Notes: generated from the letters alone by a model not told the origin. A DNA stretch of 64,000 nucleotides from Desulfonatronum thiodismutans (GCF_000717475.1 NZ_JPIK01000004.1:62001-126000); one strand, 5' to 3'. Positions 8,139 through 17,608 are shown, counted from the first letter of the stretch. Translations and numbers: made by a program.

Positions 8139-9521
8139 ATGGCTAAAAAAACAGCAAATCCGAATTCGATTGAACAAATTATGAAAACTATTCGAGACCA
8201 TGATATCCACTTCATTCGCTTCGAACAGGCCGACCTTCACGGGATATCCAGAAGCAAAACCGTTCCCATCGGTAATTTCCTGAATTATTTGGAAGACGGC
8301 CTGAATTTTTACGGTGGGCTTCTGGGACTTGACGTGCAGTCGCTCGTACCCAGCGGGACCGGTTGCGCGGAAGAGGTTTGCTTCGCGGACCATCTCACTG
8401 TCCCGGACTTATCGACTTTCACGGTCCTGCCCTGGGTTCCAAACACGGCCAACATCACCGTGGACCCGTTCTGGTACGATGGTTCGCCGTCCATGGCTTC
8501 TCCACGCTTGCTGCTCAAAAAGATCATCAACGACTTCGATGAAATGGGGTACGTCTGTCGACTCGGCTATGAATTCGAGTTTTATGTCCTACACAAGGAC
8601 ACAAGGACGCCGGTTTACCAGGGTCAACCGATTTTCGTGACTCTGAAAAACAATTTCGACATTGCTTACACCTATGATCTGATGCGCAAGATGGACGCGG
8701 CCGGTGTGCGGATCATCACTCAGAATTCCGAACACGGACCGGGACAACAGGAAATCAACCTTTACTACAAGGACGGTCTGGAGGCCGCTGACACGGCGTT
8801 TCTCTTCAAGACGGGCCTCAAGGAGATTTCGCTTCAGCACGGTTACATCGCGACATACATGACCAAACCATTCATCGATTCCAGCGCCTCCGGTTCGCAC
8901 TTCCACATCAGTCTCATCGACAAGCGGACCGGGAGAAATGTCTTTGAAGCTCCGGATGAACAGTATGGGTTGTCCGACGTGGCCAAGAATTTTTTGGCCG
9001 GCCTCCTCAAGCACGCCAAGGCCAATTCCATTTTCACGGCCCCGACCATCAACTGCTACAAGCGGTATCGCGTCAACTCCTTTGCTCCGCATAGCGCGAC
9101 ATGGGGCATGGAAAACCGAACCGTGGGCATTCGCGTCAAGGGATGCCGCGGACAAAGCACCCACTTGGAAAACCGGCTCGCCTGCGGCGGAACCAACCCC
9201 TACCTCCTTGCCCTTTGCACCCTTGCCGCCGGATTGGAAGGCATCAAATCCTCTCCGGACCTGCCCGAACCAGTGATGGACATTGCTTACGACCGAAACG
9301 ACGTTCCCAAGCTTCCATTCAGCCTGGACGAGTCGATCCAGGCATTTGAAAACGACACCGACCTGCATTGCGTCCTTGATCCGGAATTCATCAAACTCGT
9401 CCTGGCGGTCAAAAAGTTCGAGGTCCAAACCGCCAAGGCCCAATTCGACGACTACGGGACGCCAAACTTCAACAACCGCGTCGATCCCTGGGAATGGGAC
9501 TATTTCATGGAATTCATCTAG
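8139..9521 (+). CDS. Glutamine-synthetase-like ligase (probable gamma-glutamyl-amine synthetase)
   Basis: Glutamine synthetase superfamily enzyme of 460 residues. Catalytic landmarks are present: the glutamates in GYEFEFYV and GPGQQEINL, the ATP/ammonia-site histidines in GSHFHISL, the arginine region MENRTVGIRVKG, and ENRLACGGTNPYL. The N-terminal beta-grasp part is short (residues about 10-100). There is no C-terminal adenylylation-site region of housekeeping GlnA. The company of an ABC importer and an amidohydrolase suggests a PuuA/GlnT-like enzyme that joins glutamate to an amine rather than nitrogen assimilation. The start at 8139 follows AAGGAAAA; an upstream in-frame start at 8082 is less likely. 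It is the first gene of the operon. Confidence 0.85.
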   Translation: MAKKTANPNSIEQIMKTIRDHDIHFIRFEQADLHGISRSKTVPIGNFLNYLEDGLNFYGGLLGLDVQSLVPSGTGCAEEVCFADHLTVPDLSTFTVLPWVPNTANITVDPFWYDGSPSMASPRLLLKKIINDFDEMGYVCRLGYEFEFYVLHKDTRTPVYQGQPIFVTLKNNFDIAYTYDLMRKMDAAGVRIITQNSEHGPGQQEINLYYKDGLEAADTAFLFKTGLKEISLQHGYIATYMTKPFIDSSASGSHFHISLIDKRTGRNVFEAPDEQYGLSDVAKNFLAGLLKHAKANSIFTAPTINCYKRYRVNSFAPHSATWGMENRTVGIRVKGCRGQSTHLENRLACGGTNPYLLALCTLAAGLEGIKSSPDLPEPVMDIAYDRNDVPKLPFSLDESIQAFENDTDLHCVLDPEFIKLVLAVKKFEVQTAKAQFDDYGTPNFNNRVDPWEWDYFMEFI

Positions 9522-9576
9522 ACGAACGCGCCCGAAATCCTCCAGTCCTCCTTCTGACAATACGGAAGAACAACAA

Positions 9577-10707
9577 ATGATTACACCGCATATCCCTGTC
9601 CTGGAACTTTCCGGCTCTCCTTATGAAATCGGCCATGCGCACGGCTCCAGCCTGAAAACCGAAATCCGGGCTTTCGCGGGAACCATCGCCAACGTCCATG
9701 ACGTCAACAATCCTTGGTTCAACATCGAACACGAACGACTTTCGACCTTCGCCATGCGGAACATCGGTTTTCTGGAGCGGTTCTCTTCGGACCTTGTCCA
9801 GGAAATGCGGGGGATCGCCGACGGAGCGGGCATCGACTTTGAGGCGGTGCTTCTGCTGAACACCTTCCTGGAACTGGAAGACCTGCGAGCGCCCACTCTG
9901 GGAGGAACCCTTCTCGCCAACCGACTCTGGGGCTGCACGACATTCAACGTCTCCGGCCGGGACGGACGGGAAGGCAGATCGTTTTTGGGCCAGACCTACG
10001 ACATGGAGCGTTATTATCGCGATTTTTTGTGCCTTCTTCGCGTCAAGCCGGCTTCGGGGCCGGAAATGTTGATCGTCACTCTGGCGGGAATCCTCGGGCT
10101 CGTCGGACTGAACAGCGCCGGAATCTGCGCCGTCATCAACAAGATCGTGGCCACGGACGCGCGCCCGGGGGTGATTTATCCCTTTGTCATGCGAGGCGTT
10201 CTGGGCTCTGAACGTATCGGAGACGCCTTGGGCAACGTCATTTTTTCACCCAGAGCCAGTGGATTGAATTACCAACTCTCCTCTCCGGACGCGGCATTTT
10301 GCGTGGAAACCTCGGCCACCCGATACGAAATTCTGTCCATGGACGGTTCGCTGGCCCATACGAACCACTACGTGGGCTCGACCATGCGGCAATTTGAGAC
10401 GCCGAACTGGCTCAGCCACGGCGGCAGCATGGTCCGCAAACAGGTCGCTGACAACTTTCTGCGTCGCAGCAGTGGAAACCTGGACCCGGAGCGGCTGAAG
10501 GAATTGACTCGCGATCACACCAATTACCCCAGGAGCATCTGCGCCCACGGCTTCCAGGACGAGTCCTCGGAGGTCGCATTTGAGACCATTTTCGCGATGA
10601 TCATGGACCCGGTCGAGCGCCACATGGACCTGTGCGTCGGAAACCCATGTCAAAATCACTATATTCGCCATTCGCTTCAAGCCAAGTCGTCAGACATGGC
10701 GGAGTGA
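9577..10707 (+). CDS. C45 peptidase / acyl-CoA:6-APA acyltransferase family Ntn amidohydrolase
   Basis: Protein of 376 residues from the acyltransferase (AAT, peptidase C45) branch of the Ntn hydrolases, which self-process at a Cys and cleave or transfer acyl amides. Seen: N-terminal ELSGSPYEIGHAHG (typical opening), the predicted nucleophile in LWGCTTFNVSG, the central GQTYDMERY, and GLNSAGICAVINK. Cleavage before that Cys would give a small N-terminal and a larger C-terminal chain. There is no signal peptide, so it is probably cytosolic. The start at 9577 follows GGAAGAA; 55 bases separate it from the ligase gene. A role in hydrolysing or transferring the gamma-glutamyl amide made by the ligase is inference. 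Confidence 0.8.
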   Translation: MITPHIPVLELSGSPYEIGHAHGSSLKTEIRAFAGTIANVHDVNNPWFNIEHERLSTFAMRNIGFLERFSSDLVQEMRGIADGAGIDFEAVLLLNTFLELEDLRAPTLGGTLLANRLWGCTTFNVSGRDGREGRSFLGQTYDMERYYRDFLCLLRVKPASGPEMLIVTLAGILGLVGLNSAGICAVINKIVATDARPGVIYPFVMRGVLGSERIGDALGNVIFSPRASGLNYQLSSPDAAFCVETSATRYEILSMDGSLAHTNHYVGSTMRQFETPNWLSHGGSMVRKQVADNFLRRSSGNLDPERLKELTRDHTNYPRSICAHGFQDESSEVAFETIFAMIMDPVERHMDLCVGNPCQNHYIRHSLQAKSSDMAE

Positions 10708-10754
10708 CTTTTACCGTTCCAAAAATATCAACCAGTCAACCGGAGGTTTCAAAA

Positions 10755-12323
10755 ATGCGACAACACGATCAGGGAAAGGTCCAGACAACGTTACGACGCT
10801 TTGATGAAGGCAAACTAAGCCGTCGCAAGTTTTTGCGCGATATGTCGATCCTCGGGGTGTCGGCGTTCGTGGCCAATGCCGTCAGTCTGTCACCTCTCGG
10901 CGCGGTCAAGGCGTTCGCCGCGATCCACGGCGCCGAGGAACGCGCCTGGGATCTGGCCAAGGCGGCCGCGGCCAAGGCGGAAAAGAAGACTCTGACTCTG
11001 CTCATTCCCACGGGGTCCATCGGCAACATGACCCCCTATGTGGAGAAATGGAAGAACGAACTCGGCATCACTCTGGAATTCATCGAGGAACCGGATGAAG
11101 TCGTACATACCAAGGGCATGCAGGAAGCGGTCGCCAGGACCGGGACCTACGACGTAATGATGCCCACTGCCATGTCGTATCCGGACTGGATCGACGCTGG
11201 AGTGATTTACGACCTGACTGAGTGGACAGAACAGCATGATCCGGAACTGTTTCATCCGGAGTGGGGGGTCGTCTTTCCCGCCAGCCACCATGCGCAGCTC
11301 TACAACGGACGTGTTGCCGGACTGCTGAACGACGGCGATCAGATCACCCTGCTCTGTCGTTCGGATCATCTCGACAATCCCGACAAGGCCAAGACCTTCG
11401 AGGACGCCCATGGGTACAAACTGGACGTGCCGCATACCTGGAAGGAATATTACAATCTGGCAAAATTCATGCACAACCCTTCCGAAGGGTTCTACGGCAG
11501 CTTGGAGTACAGATCCCCGTACTACGTCAAATGGATGTTCATGCAGCGGCTCATTTCCAAGGGGCGCCTCTATTTTGACAATGAGCTGAACCCGACCTTC
11601 AACTCCGACGAAGGCATCGCCGCTCTGGAAGACATGCTGGCCATGAACGAATTTCTGCATCCGGACGCATTCAGCTTCACCTGGTCTTCGAACTACAACG
11701 CCTTTGGACGGGGCGAGGGATTCATGAACATCGTCTGGCCATCCGGATACAAATATTCCAAGGCTCCCTCCACCGGCCCGGCCACCACCGGAAAAATCAG
11801 AGCCACGGTCATGCCGGCGGACACTCTGGCCGACGGAACACTTCTTTACGCCGGCCTGTTCTGCTGGGGATACGGGTACGCGGTCTCGAGGTATTCCGCC
11901 AATCCCGAGCTGGCCTATGCCTACGCACAATGGATGACTTCCCCGACCATCTCCGCGGACGCCATCCCCTATCTTGGCGGCTACTCGGATCCTTACCGAA
12001 GGAACCACATGCTCGCTCCCACCCAAAGGCTCGTCGACACCTACTCCGTGGAGTACCTACAGACCTTGTACGACAACATGGTCAACACCGTTCCGGATTT
12101 TTGCCTTCCTGGCGGTTTTGAATACCAGGACGCCCTGGACAGGGAGGTCAATGCCTGCATGACCGGCTCAAAGCGCCCCAAACAGGCCCTGGATGACGCG
12201 GCCAGAGCCTTCGAGCGGATTACCCGGCGGGTTGGGAGAGAAAAGGTGCTCAAATCCTGGCTGGCACTGAGCAAGAATCTGGCCGACCCCATTCGCAAGG
12301 CCAGCGGCGCGGACAAATGGTAA
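10755..12323 (+). CDS. Tat-exported ABC solute-binding protein
   Basis: Extracellular solute-binding protein of 522 residues, cluster 1 (carbohydrate/polyol type). The N-terminus carries a twin-arginine signal, SRRKFLRD at about 22-29, followed by a hydrophobic stretch ending around AFAAIHG. Export would therefore be in a folded state through Tat, unusual among such proteins but known in the family. The mature part is a two-lobe binding fold (for example TLTLLIPTGSIGNMTPYVEKW). The start at 10755 follows CGGAGG by seven bases; longer in-frame starts overlap the previous gene and are disfavoured. It belongs with the permeases and ATPases downstream. The ligand is unknown. Confidence 0.88.
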   Translation: MRQHDQGKVQTTLRRFDEGKLSRRKFLRDMSILGVSAFVANAVSLSPLGAVKAFAAIHGAEERAWDLAKAAAAKAEKKTLTLLIPTGSIGNMTPYVEKWKNELGITLEFIEEPDEVVHTKGMQEAVARTGTYDVMMPTAMSYPDWIDAGVIYDLTEWTEQHDPELFHPEWGVVFPASHHAQLYNGRVAGLLNDGDQITLLCRSDHLDNPDKAKTFEDAHGYKLDVPHTWKEYYNLAKFMHNPSEGFYGSLEYRSPYYVKWMFMQRLISKGRLYFDNELNPTFNSDEGIAALEDMLAMNEFLHPDAFSFTWSSNYNAFGRGEGFMNIVWPSGYKYSKAPSTGPATTGKIRATVMPADTLADGTLLYAGLFCWGYGYAVSRYSANPELAYAYAQWMTSPTISADAIPYLGGYSDPYRRNHMLAPTQRLVDTYSVEYLQTLYDNMVNTVPDFCLPGGFEYQDALDREVNACMTGSKRPKQALDDAARAFERITRRVGREKVLKSWLALSKNLADPIRKASGADKW

Positions 12324-12341
12324 CCCGCTAATCAGCATCGA

Positions 12342-12384
12342 GAGCATGCCGGTCGCCCCGATTGAGAGCGTGGCCGGCATGCTC
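12342..12384 (+). other. Intra-operon hairpin after the binding-protein gene
   Basis: Perfect 11-bp arms (GAGCATGCCGG at 12342 and its complement ending at 12384) flank a 21-base loop, followed by a run of A rather than T. It is not an intrinsic terminator for the plus strand. Hairpins at this place commonly protect the upstream mRNA from 3' exonucleases and raise binding-protein levels relative to permeases. That role is inferred. Confidence 0.5.
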
Positions 12385-12469
12385 GAAAAAAAGCCGAGGG
12401 ATGCATGGAGTGATGCCGTTTCGCGGCAATAATTCGTTGCAGTGCCTAAAAAGCAGAGGAAGCGCGAGA

Positions 12470-13435
12470 ATGAAGACTGAAGTAGCCCCGGAAATCCAGA
12501 CGACCATGCAACGGGAAGTCATCCCCGCGACCAAGGCGCACAGGAACAAAAACGGACGAGGCGTTTCCCGGTATATGACCGTGCCCGGGCTGCTCGTCTC
12601 GCTTTTCGTGCTCGTTATTCCCTTGCTGGTCGCGTTGTATATGAGCTTCACCGACTGGTCCCCGACACGCGGAACCTTGCTGGACGCCAATTTGATCGGG
12701 TTCGAGAATTATAGTGAATTGCTGTTTTGGGACAACCGCTTTCTTCATGCCGTTGTTCGGACACTGCTGATTTCCGGCACCTGTCTGGTGTTGGAATTTT
12801 CCCTGGGACTCGGCCTCGCCGTCTTGTTCCTGCGCGAGTTTCGAGGAAAGTCGGTACTGTTCTCGGCATTCCTGACTCCGATGATGGTCCTTCCAGTGGT
12901 GGTCGGCTATATTTTCTGGATGCTGTTTCAATCCAACGGTCCGGTTAATCAACTCCTGGAAATCATGTTCGGTGCCGAAGCAGCGGTTCTGTGGTTTCGC
13001 AGTCCGAGTCACGCCGTGGCCGCCGTGATCATCACCGAGGTCTGGCACTGGACACCTCTGTTTTTCCTGATCCTGCTTTCCGGCCTGAAATCCATCCCCG
13101 AAAATCCGGTTCGGGCTGCGATCATTCTTGGCGCAAGCCCTCGCCAGGTTTTCTGGAGGGTGGTCATGCCGATGCTCAAGCCCGTGATCATCGTGGCTTT
13201 CATTATCCGGGCCATGGAAGTGATCAAGCTTTTCGACGAAGTGTTCATGTTGACCAGAGGTGGTCCCGGCTCTTCGACGGAAACCATCAGCCTCTACATC
13301 TACAAACTCGCTTTCAATGATTTCCAACTGGCATACGCGGCGGCGGCGGCCTTTCTCGTCCTGATCGGCTCGTTAACGCTGATCCACCTCATGCTCTTGC
13401 CGGTGCGGGATCGACTTTTGGAGGGCAATCGATGA
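12470..13435 (+). CDS. ABC transporter permease (MalF/UgpA type)
   Basis: Inner-membrane permease of 321 residues with an N-terminal cytosolic stretch rich in charged residues, then six predicted membrane spans starting around residue 40. The coupling (EAA) loop is visible as VRAAIILGASPRQVFWRVVM, with the conserved Gly of this class. A typical periplasmic GGPGSSTET segment lies before the last spans. The start at 12470 has AGAGGA upstream. Its stop overlaps the start of the next permease by four bases (ATGA), indicating translational coupling and a heterodimeric channel. Confidence 0.88.
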   Translation: MKTEVAPEIQTTMQREVIPATKAHRNKNGRGVSRYMTVPGLLVSLFVLVIPLLVALYMSFTDWSPTRGTLLDANLIGFENYSELLFWDNRFLHAVVRTLLISGTCLVLEFSLGLGLAVLFLREFRGKSVLFSAFLTPMMVLPVVVGYIFWMLFQSNGPVNQLLEIMFGAEAAVLWFRSPSHAVAAVIITEVWHWTPLFFLILLSGLKSIPENPVRAAIILGASPRQVFWRVVMPMLKPVIIVAFIIRAMEVIKLFDEVFMLTRGGPGSSTETISLYIYKLAFNDFQLAYAAAAAFLVLIGSLTLIHLMLLPVRDRLLEGNR

Positions 13436-14295
13436 CGGAACCCAAAAAGCTGACCACGATCCAGGCGATAATTCTGTTTATCGCCCTGATCCTGACCCTT
13501 TTCCCAATATTCTGGATCGTCATGACGGCCATCAAGCCTCCGACGGACTGGAACGCGTCACCGGCCATCTGGATCCCCTCGGAGCCCACGCTGGTCAACT
13601 TCATGACCTTGTTTGATCCGGACGCGATTCGTGCCTACGGGGTCGGAGGGGTCAGCCAAGCGGCGACGAGCGCGGTCATCGGCTCGATCATCGCCTCGGT
13701 GACCGCGACCATCTTCTCAGTTGCCATCGGCCTTTTTTCGGCCATCGGCATCTCCCGGTACGCGAAGAACAGCAAGTGGACCCCCCTGGTCATTCTTTCC
13801 GGGAGAATGTTCCTGCCAGCGGCCATAGCAGTACCCTTCGTGATTATTTTTTCAAATATCGGCCTGACGGACACCTACACCGGACTGATCGCCATCTACG
13901 TGGCGATCACCCTGCCTTTTTCAACGTGGATGCTGAAGAGCTTCGTGGACGACCTCCCGAGAGAAATCGAGGAAGCGGCCATGATCGACGGCAGATCCAG
14001 ACTGATGGCGCATATCACCGTGACCATCCCCTTGATCAAGGGCGGCCTGTTCGCAACGACCATGTTTATCTTCATTTTGAATTGGTCCGAGTTTCTCTTC
14101 GCCCTGGTGCTGTCCTACAGCAACATCAACACCATTCCCGTGCAACTGGCCAAGTACGTCACGGCCACCGCGGGCACACTGTACGGCGTTCAGGCGGCGC
14201 TGGCCGTCCTGGCCATGCTGCCTCTGATTGTCGTCGGCTACTATATTCAGTCTCATCTTGCACGGGGCATGACCTTCGGAGCGATCAAACAATGA
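13432..14295 (+). CDS. ABC transporter permease (MalG/UgpE type)
   Basis: Second channel subunit, 287 residues, with six predicted spans beginning at TTIQAIILFIALILTLFPIFW. The coupling loop is EIEEAAMIDGRSRLMAHITV, close to the class consensus EAAxxDG. Its start overlaps the preceding stop and its own stop overlaps the next start, so the permeases and the first ATPase are tightly coupled. It should pair with the upstream permease. Confidence 0.88.
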   Translation: MTEPKKLTTIQAIILFIALILTLFPIFWIVMTAIKPPTDWNASPAIWIPSEPTLVNFMTLFDPDAIRAYGVGGVSQAATSAVIGSIIASVTATIFSVAIGLFSAIGISRYAKNSKWTPLVILSGRMFLPAAIAVPFVIIFSNIGLTDTYTGLIAIYVAITLPFSTWMLKSFVDDLPREIEEAAMIDGRSRLMAHITVTIPLIKGGLFATTMFIFILNWSEFLFALVLSYSNINTIPVQLAKYVTATAGTLYGVQAALAVLAMLPLIVVGYYIQSHLARGMTFGAIKQ

Positions 14296-15425
14296 GCAAG
14301 CCGAAACTGGAACTCGTCGCCCTGCGGAAGGAGTACGACGATGGGGCGGTCGTCGCTGTGGACGACATCGACCTGACCATTGCCTCGGGGGAAACCATCG
14401 CCCTGCTTGGCTCGTCCGGATGCGGAAAATCCACGACCCTGAACATGATCGTCGGGCTGGAGCAGCCCACATCCGGAGATATTCACGTCGATGGGCGGTC
14501 CGTCGTGAAGGTGCCGGCTGGAAAGCGAAACATCGGTTTGGTCTTCCAGGACTATGCCGTGTTCACCTCCATGACGGTCTACAAAAATCTTGCTTTTGGC
14601 CTGGAAGTCCGGAAAAAGCCGCGACACGAGGTTCACAAGGCCGTCCACGAAGTAGCGGAACTCCTGGGGCTCAAGGATCGGTTGAAAATATCCGCCAGGG
14701 AACTAGGCGGGTCAGAACTGCAACGAGTGGCCATCGGGCGAACCCTGGTCACGAAACCGGACATTCTTCTCCTTGACGAGCCCCTCTCAAACCTCGAGGC
14801 GGAGTCCCGCCTGGCCATGCGGAGGGAACTGCGCCGGTTGCAGCGCGAGATCGGGCTGACCATTATCTACGTCACCCACGATCAGATCGAAGCTCTGTCC
14901 CTGGCAGACCGGATCGCGGTGATGAATGCCGGAAAAATCGTCCAGGTGGAGCGGACCCCGGAGATCTGCCGACGCCCGGGGCATGTGTTCGTCGCCGGCT
15001 TCCTCGGGTCGCCCCCCATGAACCTCTTCCAGGGACGCTTTAAATCCCATGGGGAGCGAACGTATTTTGAGCACGACGACTTTTCCCTCAACCTGTCGGC
15101 GGCCTGGGATCACGCATCAATGCCGACCGGCTGGATTGTTCTGGGAGCGCCCCCGGAAAGCCTGCGGCTTGTTCCTCCAGGAACCGGGGATGTTCCAGGC
15201 GTCATTTCCCGGGTGGAGCCGAGAGGACCGGAAAGAGTGGTCACGGTTGCGGTTGGCGGGCAAGCCGTCAATCTCCTCACCCGTGCCGCCGGGCCACAGC
15301 CGCTGGTCGGGGACTCCGTCGGCATCGCCTTTGATCCCGAGGTGTTTCACGTTTTCGACGCGGACTCGAATCTACGAACTGATCTTACCGAAACAAAGGT
15401 GGAACATGGCGAACCAGCATACTGA
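14292..15425 (+). CDS. ABC transporter ATPase 1 (degenerate signature motif)
   Basis: UgpC/MalK-like ATPase of 377 residues with a C-terminal OB-type (TOBE) regulatory region from about 240. Walker A GSSGCGKST, Q-loop VFQDYAVF, Walker B ILLLDEPLSNLE and H-loop VTHDQIEAL are all intact. The ABC signature is abnormal: the expected LSGGQ region reads ELGGSELQR. The start at 14292 overlaps the previous stop. The next ATPase gene begins inside this one's last 20 bases. Its defects complement those of that second ATPase, suggesting a heterodimeric motor with one working site. Confidence 0.87.
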   Translation: MSKPKLELVALRKEYDDGAVVAVDDIDLTIASGETIALLGSSGCGKSTTLNMIVGLEQPTSGDIHVDGRSVVKVPAGKRNIGLVFQDYAVFTSMTVYKNLAFGLEVRKKPRHEVHKAVHEVAELLGLKDRLKISARELGGSELQRVAIGRTLVTKPDILLLDEPLSNLEAESRLAMRRELRRLQREIGLTIIYVTHDQIEALSLADRIAVMNAGKIVQVERTPEICRRPGHVFVAGFLGSPPMNLFQGRFKSHGERTYFEHDDFSLNLSAAWDHASMPTGWIVLGAPPESLRLVPPGTGDVPGVISRVEPRGPERVVTVAVGGQAVNLLTRAAGPQPLVGDSVGIAFDPEVFHVFDADSNLRTDLTETKVEHGEPAY

Positions 15426-16560
15426 CACAGCTTGTGAACCGTCCCTGGAAGTCCGCGGTCTGCGAAAGGACTTCGGCAAGACGACGGCCCTGCGGGACGT
15501 CTCCTTCACCGTTCCCAAGAATTCCTTAACCGTGATCCTCGGTGCGGCCGGAGCGGGGAAGACGACGACCTTGCGGATCATTGCCGGACTGGATGAACCG
15601 ACGTCAGGCTCCGTGTTCATCAACGGACGCGATGTCGGGGGGTGGGAACCGAAAGACCGCGACGTGGCCATGATGTTCGACAACCTGGCCCTGTACCCGA
15701 ATAAAAGCGGATATTTAAACATCGCCAGCCCTTTACTGATCCAAGGCGTCCCTGAAGACGAAGTCAGAAAGAAAGTCCTGGAAGTCGCGGAGACGCTCCA
15801 TATCGGACGGATTCTCGACCGCCTCCCAGGGACCATGAGCGGCGGTGAAAAACAACGGATCGCCCTCGGCCGGGCATTGATAAGGGAACCTGCCATTTTT
15901 TTACTTGATGAACCGCTGTCCAGTCTCGACGCCAAACTTCGGGTCGAACTCCGCACCGAGCTGCGCAGACTCCAGAAAGAGTCCGGACAAACGTTTCTTC
16001 TGGCCACCCCGGATTACCATGAAGCATTGGCCATAGCGGACACGGTAATCATGCTTCAGTCCGGAAAGGTCGTCCAGTGCGACTCTCCGCAAGCACTCTA
16101 TGACCGTCCGGCGCATCGCCTGACGTCCGAATTTATCGGCTCGCCGCTGATCAACATCCTCCAGGGCCGAATTTTTCCGGACGAGTCCAACATTCTTGAA
16201 TTTTTCGGATTTAGAATGCCATTGACTCCATCAATGTCCTCCACCCTCGCCGCGATCCCGGATGGATTCGACATCGGCCTGCGCCCCGAAAATATTTCCA
16301 TCACGACGCCGTCCGCGACGACTTCCCAAGGAAAATTGATCGACGTCGAACCCCTCGGATCGCGATCCGTCCTAACAATACACAATGATTTCGGCGAAGT
16401 TCGACTGCTCGTGCCCGCCAAGGACTTGCAGGAGTCGAAAATTGGAAGCACGCTGGCCGTCAAGGTCGATCAGCCGGAGCAGATATTGTATTTCGACCGG
16501 ACAACGGGCCAAAGTATAGGAATGGAGACGAATCCAGACGACGCAAAGCCACGTCCATGA
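15406..16560 (+). CDS. ABC transporter ATPase 2 (Q-loop and H-loop missing)
   Basis: Second UgpC-like ATPase, 384 residues, also with a C-terminal regulatory domain. Walker A GAAGAGKTT, signature MSGGEKQR and Walker B IFLLDEPLSSLDAK are good. The Q-loop glutamine is replaced (MMFDNLALYP), and the H-loop reads ATPDYHEAL where THDxxEA is normal, so the switch histidine is missing from its usual place. This pattern recalls the two-ATPase GlpS/GlpT-like importers (from memory). It overlaps ATPase 1 by 20 bases and is very likely translated coupled to it. Confidence 0.86.
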   Translation: MANQHTDTACEPSLEVRGLRKDFGKTTALRDVSFTVPKNSLTVILGAAGAGKTTTLRIIAGLDEPTSGSVFINGRDVGGWEPKDRDVAMMFDNLALYPNKSGYLNIASPLLIQGVPEDEVRKKVLEVAETLHIGRILDRLPGTMSGGEKQRIALGRALIREPAIFLLDEPLSSLDAKLRVELRTELRRLQKESGQTFLLATPDYHEALAIADTVIMLQSGKVVQCDSPQALYDRPAHRLTSEFIGSPLINILQGRIFPDESNILEFFGFRMPLTPSMSSTLAAIPDGFDIGLRPENISITTPSATTSQGKLIDVEPLGSRSVLTIHNDFGEVRLLVPAKDLQESKIGSTLAVKVDQPEQILYFDRTTGQSIGMETNPDDAKPRP

Positions 16561-16621
16561 CGCGATTCAAGACCGACGCCTTGCGGAAGAAACGGACAGA
16601 TCATAAAAGATCCATATTAAA

Positions 16622-17608
16622 ATGATTAAAGTATTCACGACGTATCGGTGCAATATTTCCTGCTCTTATTGTTTCGCGAAGGAAATGCTCCGATTTTATC
16701 CTTCCGACATCTCCATCGACAACTTCGACAAACTCCTGCGATGGGCGGAAAAATCCGATATCCAAACCCTCGCGTTTATCGGCGGAGAGCCGACCCTGCA
16801 TCCGGAGCTGGGAACGATGCTCAGGAAAACAAAAACACATGGGTTCACCGTCGTTGTTTTCACAAACTGCCTGTTTGAAAAACATTTCGCAGCAACATTG
16901 GCCGCACATGCCTCCAACATCGTCGTCAACTACAACCATCCTCAAAGTTACTCCGATGCGCACCGTGCTCGGATCAAGGCAAACCTGGGCGATCTGACCG
17001 CTCTCGGTGGAAGGATTACGTTTTCCAAAAACTTCTCCCAAACGAATCTCGACTACGACTACCTTCTCGAAGCGATCGACCAGTATGGCGTCCGTTCGGT
17101 TCGTTACGATATTTCGCGCCCCAGTGGCAACGCGAAGAATGATCACTATCAACTCAAGGACACCAAGCCCGTCATCTCGCATATCGTCGGCTTCGTGAAA
17201 GCCTGTGAGTCTCGCGGTGTCCGGACTGGCCTGGACTGCAGCATCCGGCTCTGCGACGTCAACGAGGAAGACCGACGCTATCTAGAACGGGTCTCGTCGA
17301 AATTCAGCGGGATCTGCCAACCCTCCATCGATGTCCACCCCGATCTTTCCGCGTCGTACTGTCTTCCCCTGTACACCATGAAAGCCGACGATATCACGAC
17401 CTTTTCGGACAAAAACGCGGTATTGGGCTATTTCGCCAAACTGGCCCGTCCAGTACGCCACGGGAACGTTTCCACGGAATGCCTGGCCTGTAAGGACTTC
17501 ATGCTCCGCTGCCAGGGAGGCTGTCTGGCATTGCAAAGCCGGTCTCAAGTCATGCACGGCCCTGATCCCGAATCAGCCAGGGTCACCTTGCCTATCCGGC
17601 CCTTTTAG
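16622..17608 (+). CDS. Radical SAM protein with C-terminal SPASM-like cysteines
   Basis: Radical SAM enzyme of 328 residues. The cluster motif CNISCSYC (CxxxCxxC) begins at residue 10, followed by the SAM-binding GGEPTLHPE and a TIM-barrel body. The C-terminal third carries further cysteines (GICQPS, SASYC, ECLACKDF, RCQGGC), the usual sign of one or two auxiliary [4Fe-4S] clusters. Such proteins modify peptides or small molecules. No precursor peptide gene is visible nearby. It lies 61 bases after the second ATPase on the same strand and is probably part of the same transcript. Confidence 0.85.
   Translation: MIKVFTTYRCNISCSYCFAKEMLRFYPSDISIDNFDKLLRWAEKSDIQTLAFIGGEPTLHPELGTMLRKTKTHGFTVVVFTNCLFEKHFAATLAAHASNIVVNYNHPQSYSDAHRARIKANLGDLTALGGRITFSKNFSQTNLDYDYLLEAIDQYGVRSVRYDISRPSGNAKNDHYQLKDTKPVISHIVGFVKACESRGVRTGLDCSIRLCDVNEEDRRYLERVSSKFSGICQPSIDVHPDLSASYCLPLYTMKADDITTFSDKNAVLGYFAKLARPVRHGNVSTECLACKDFMLRCQGGCLALQSRSQVMHGPDPESARVTLPIRPF

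Noticed and set aside
8139..9521. Housekeeping glutamine synthetase (glnA)
   Set aside because: The operon context (importer, amidohydrolase, radical SAM) and the lack of an adenylylation-site region favour a gamma-glutamyl-amine ligase, though the exact substrate is unknown.
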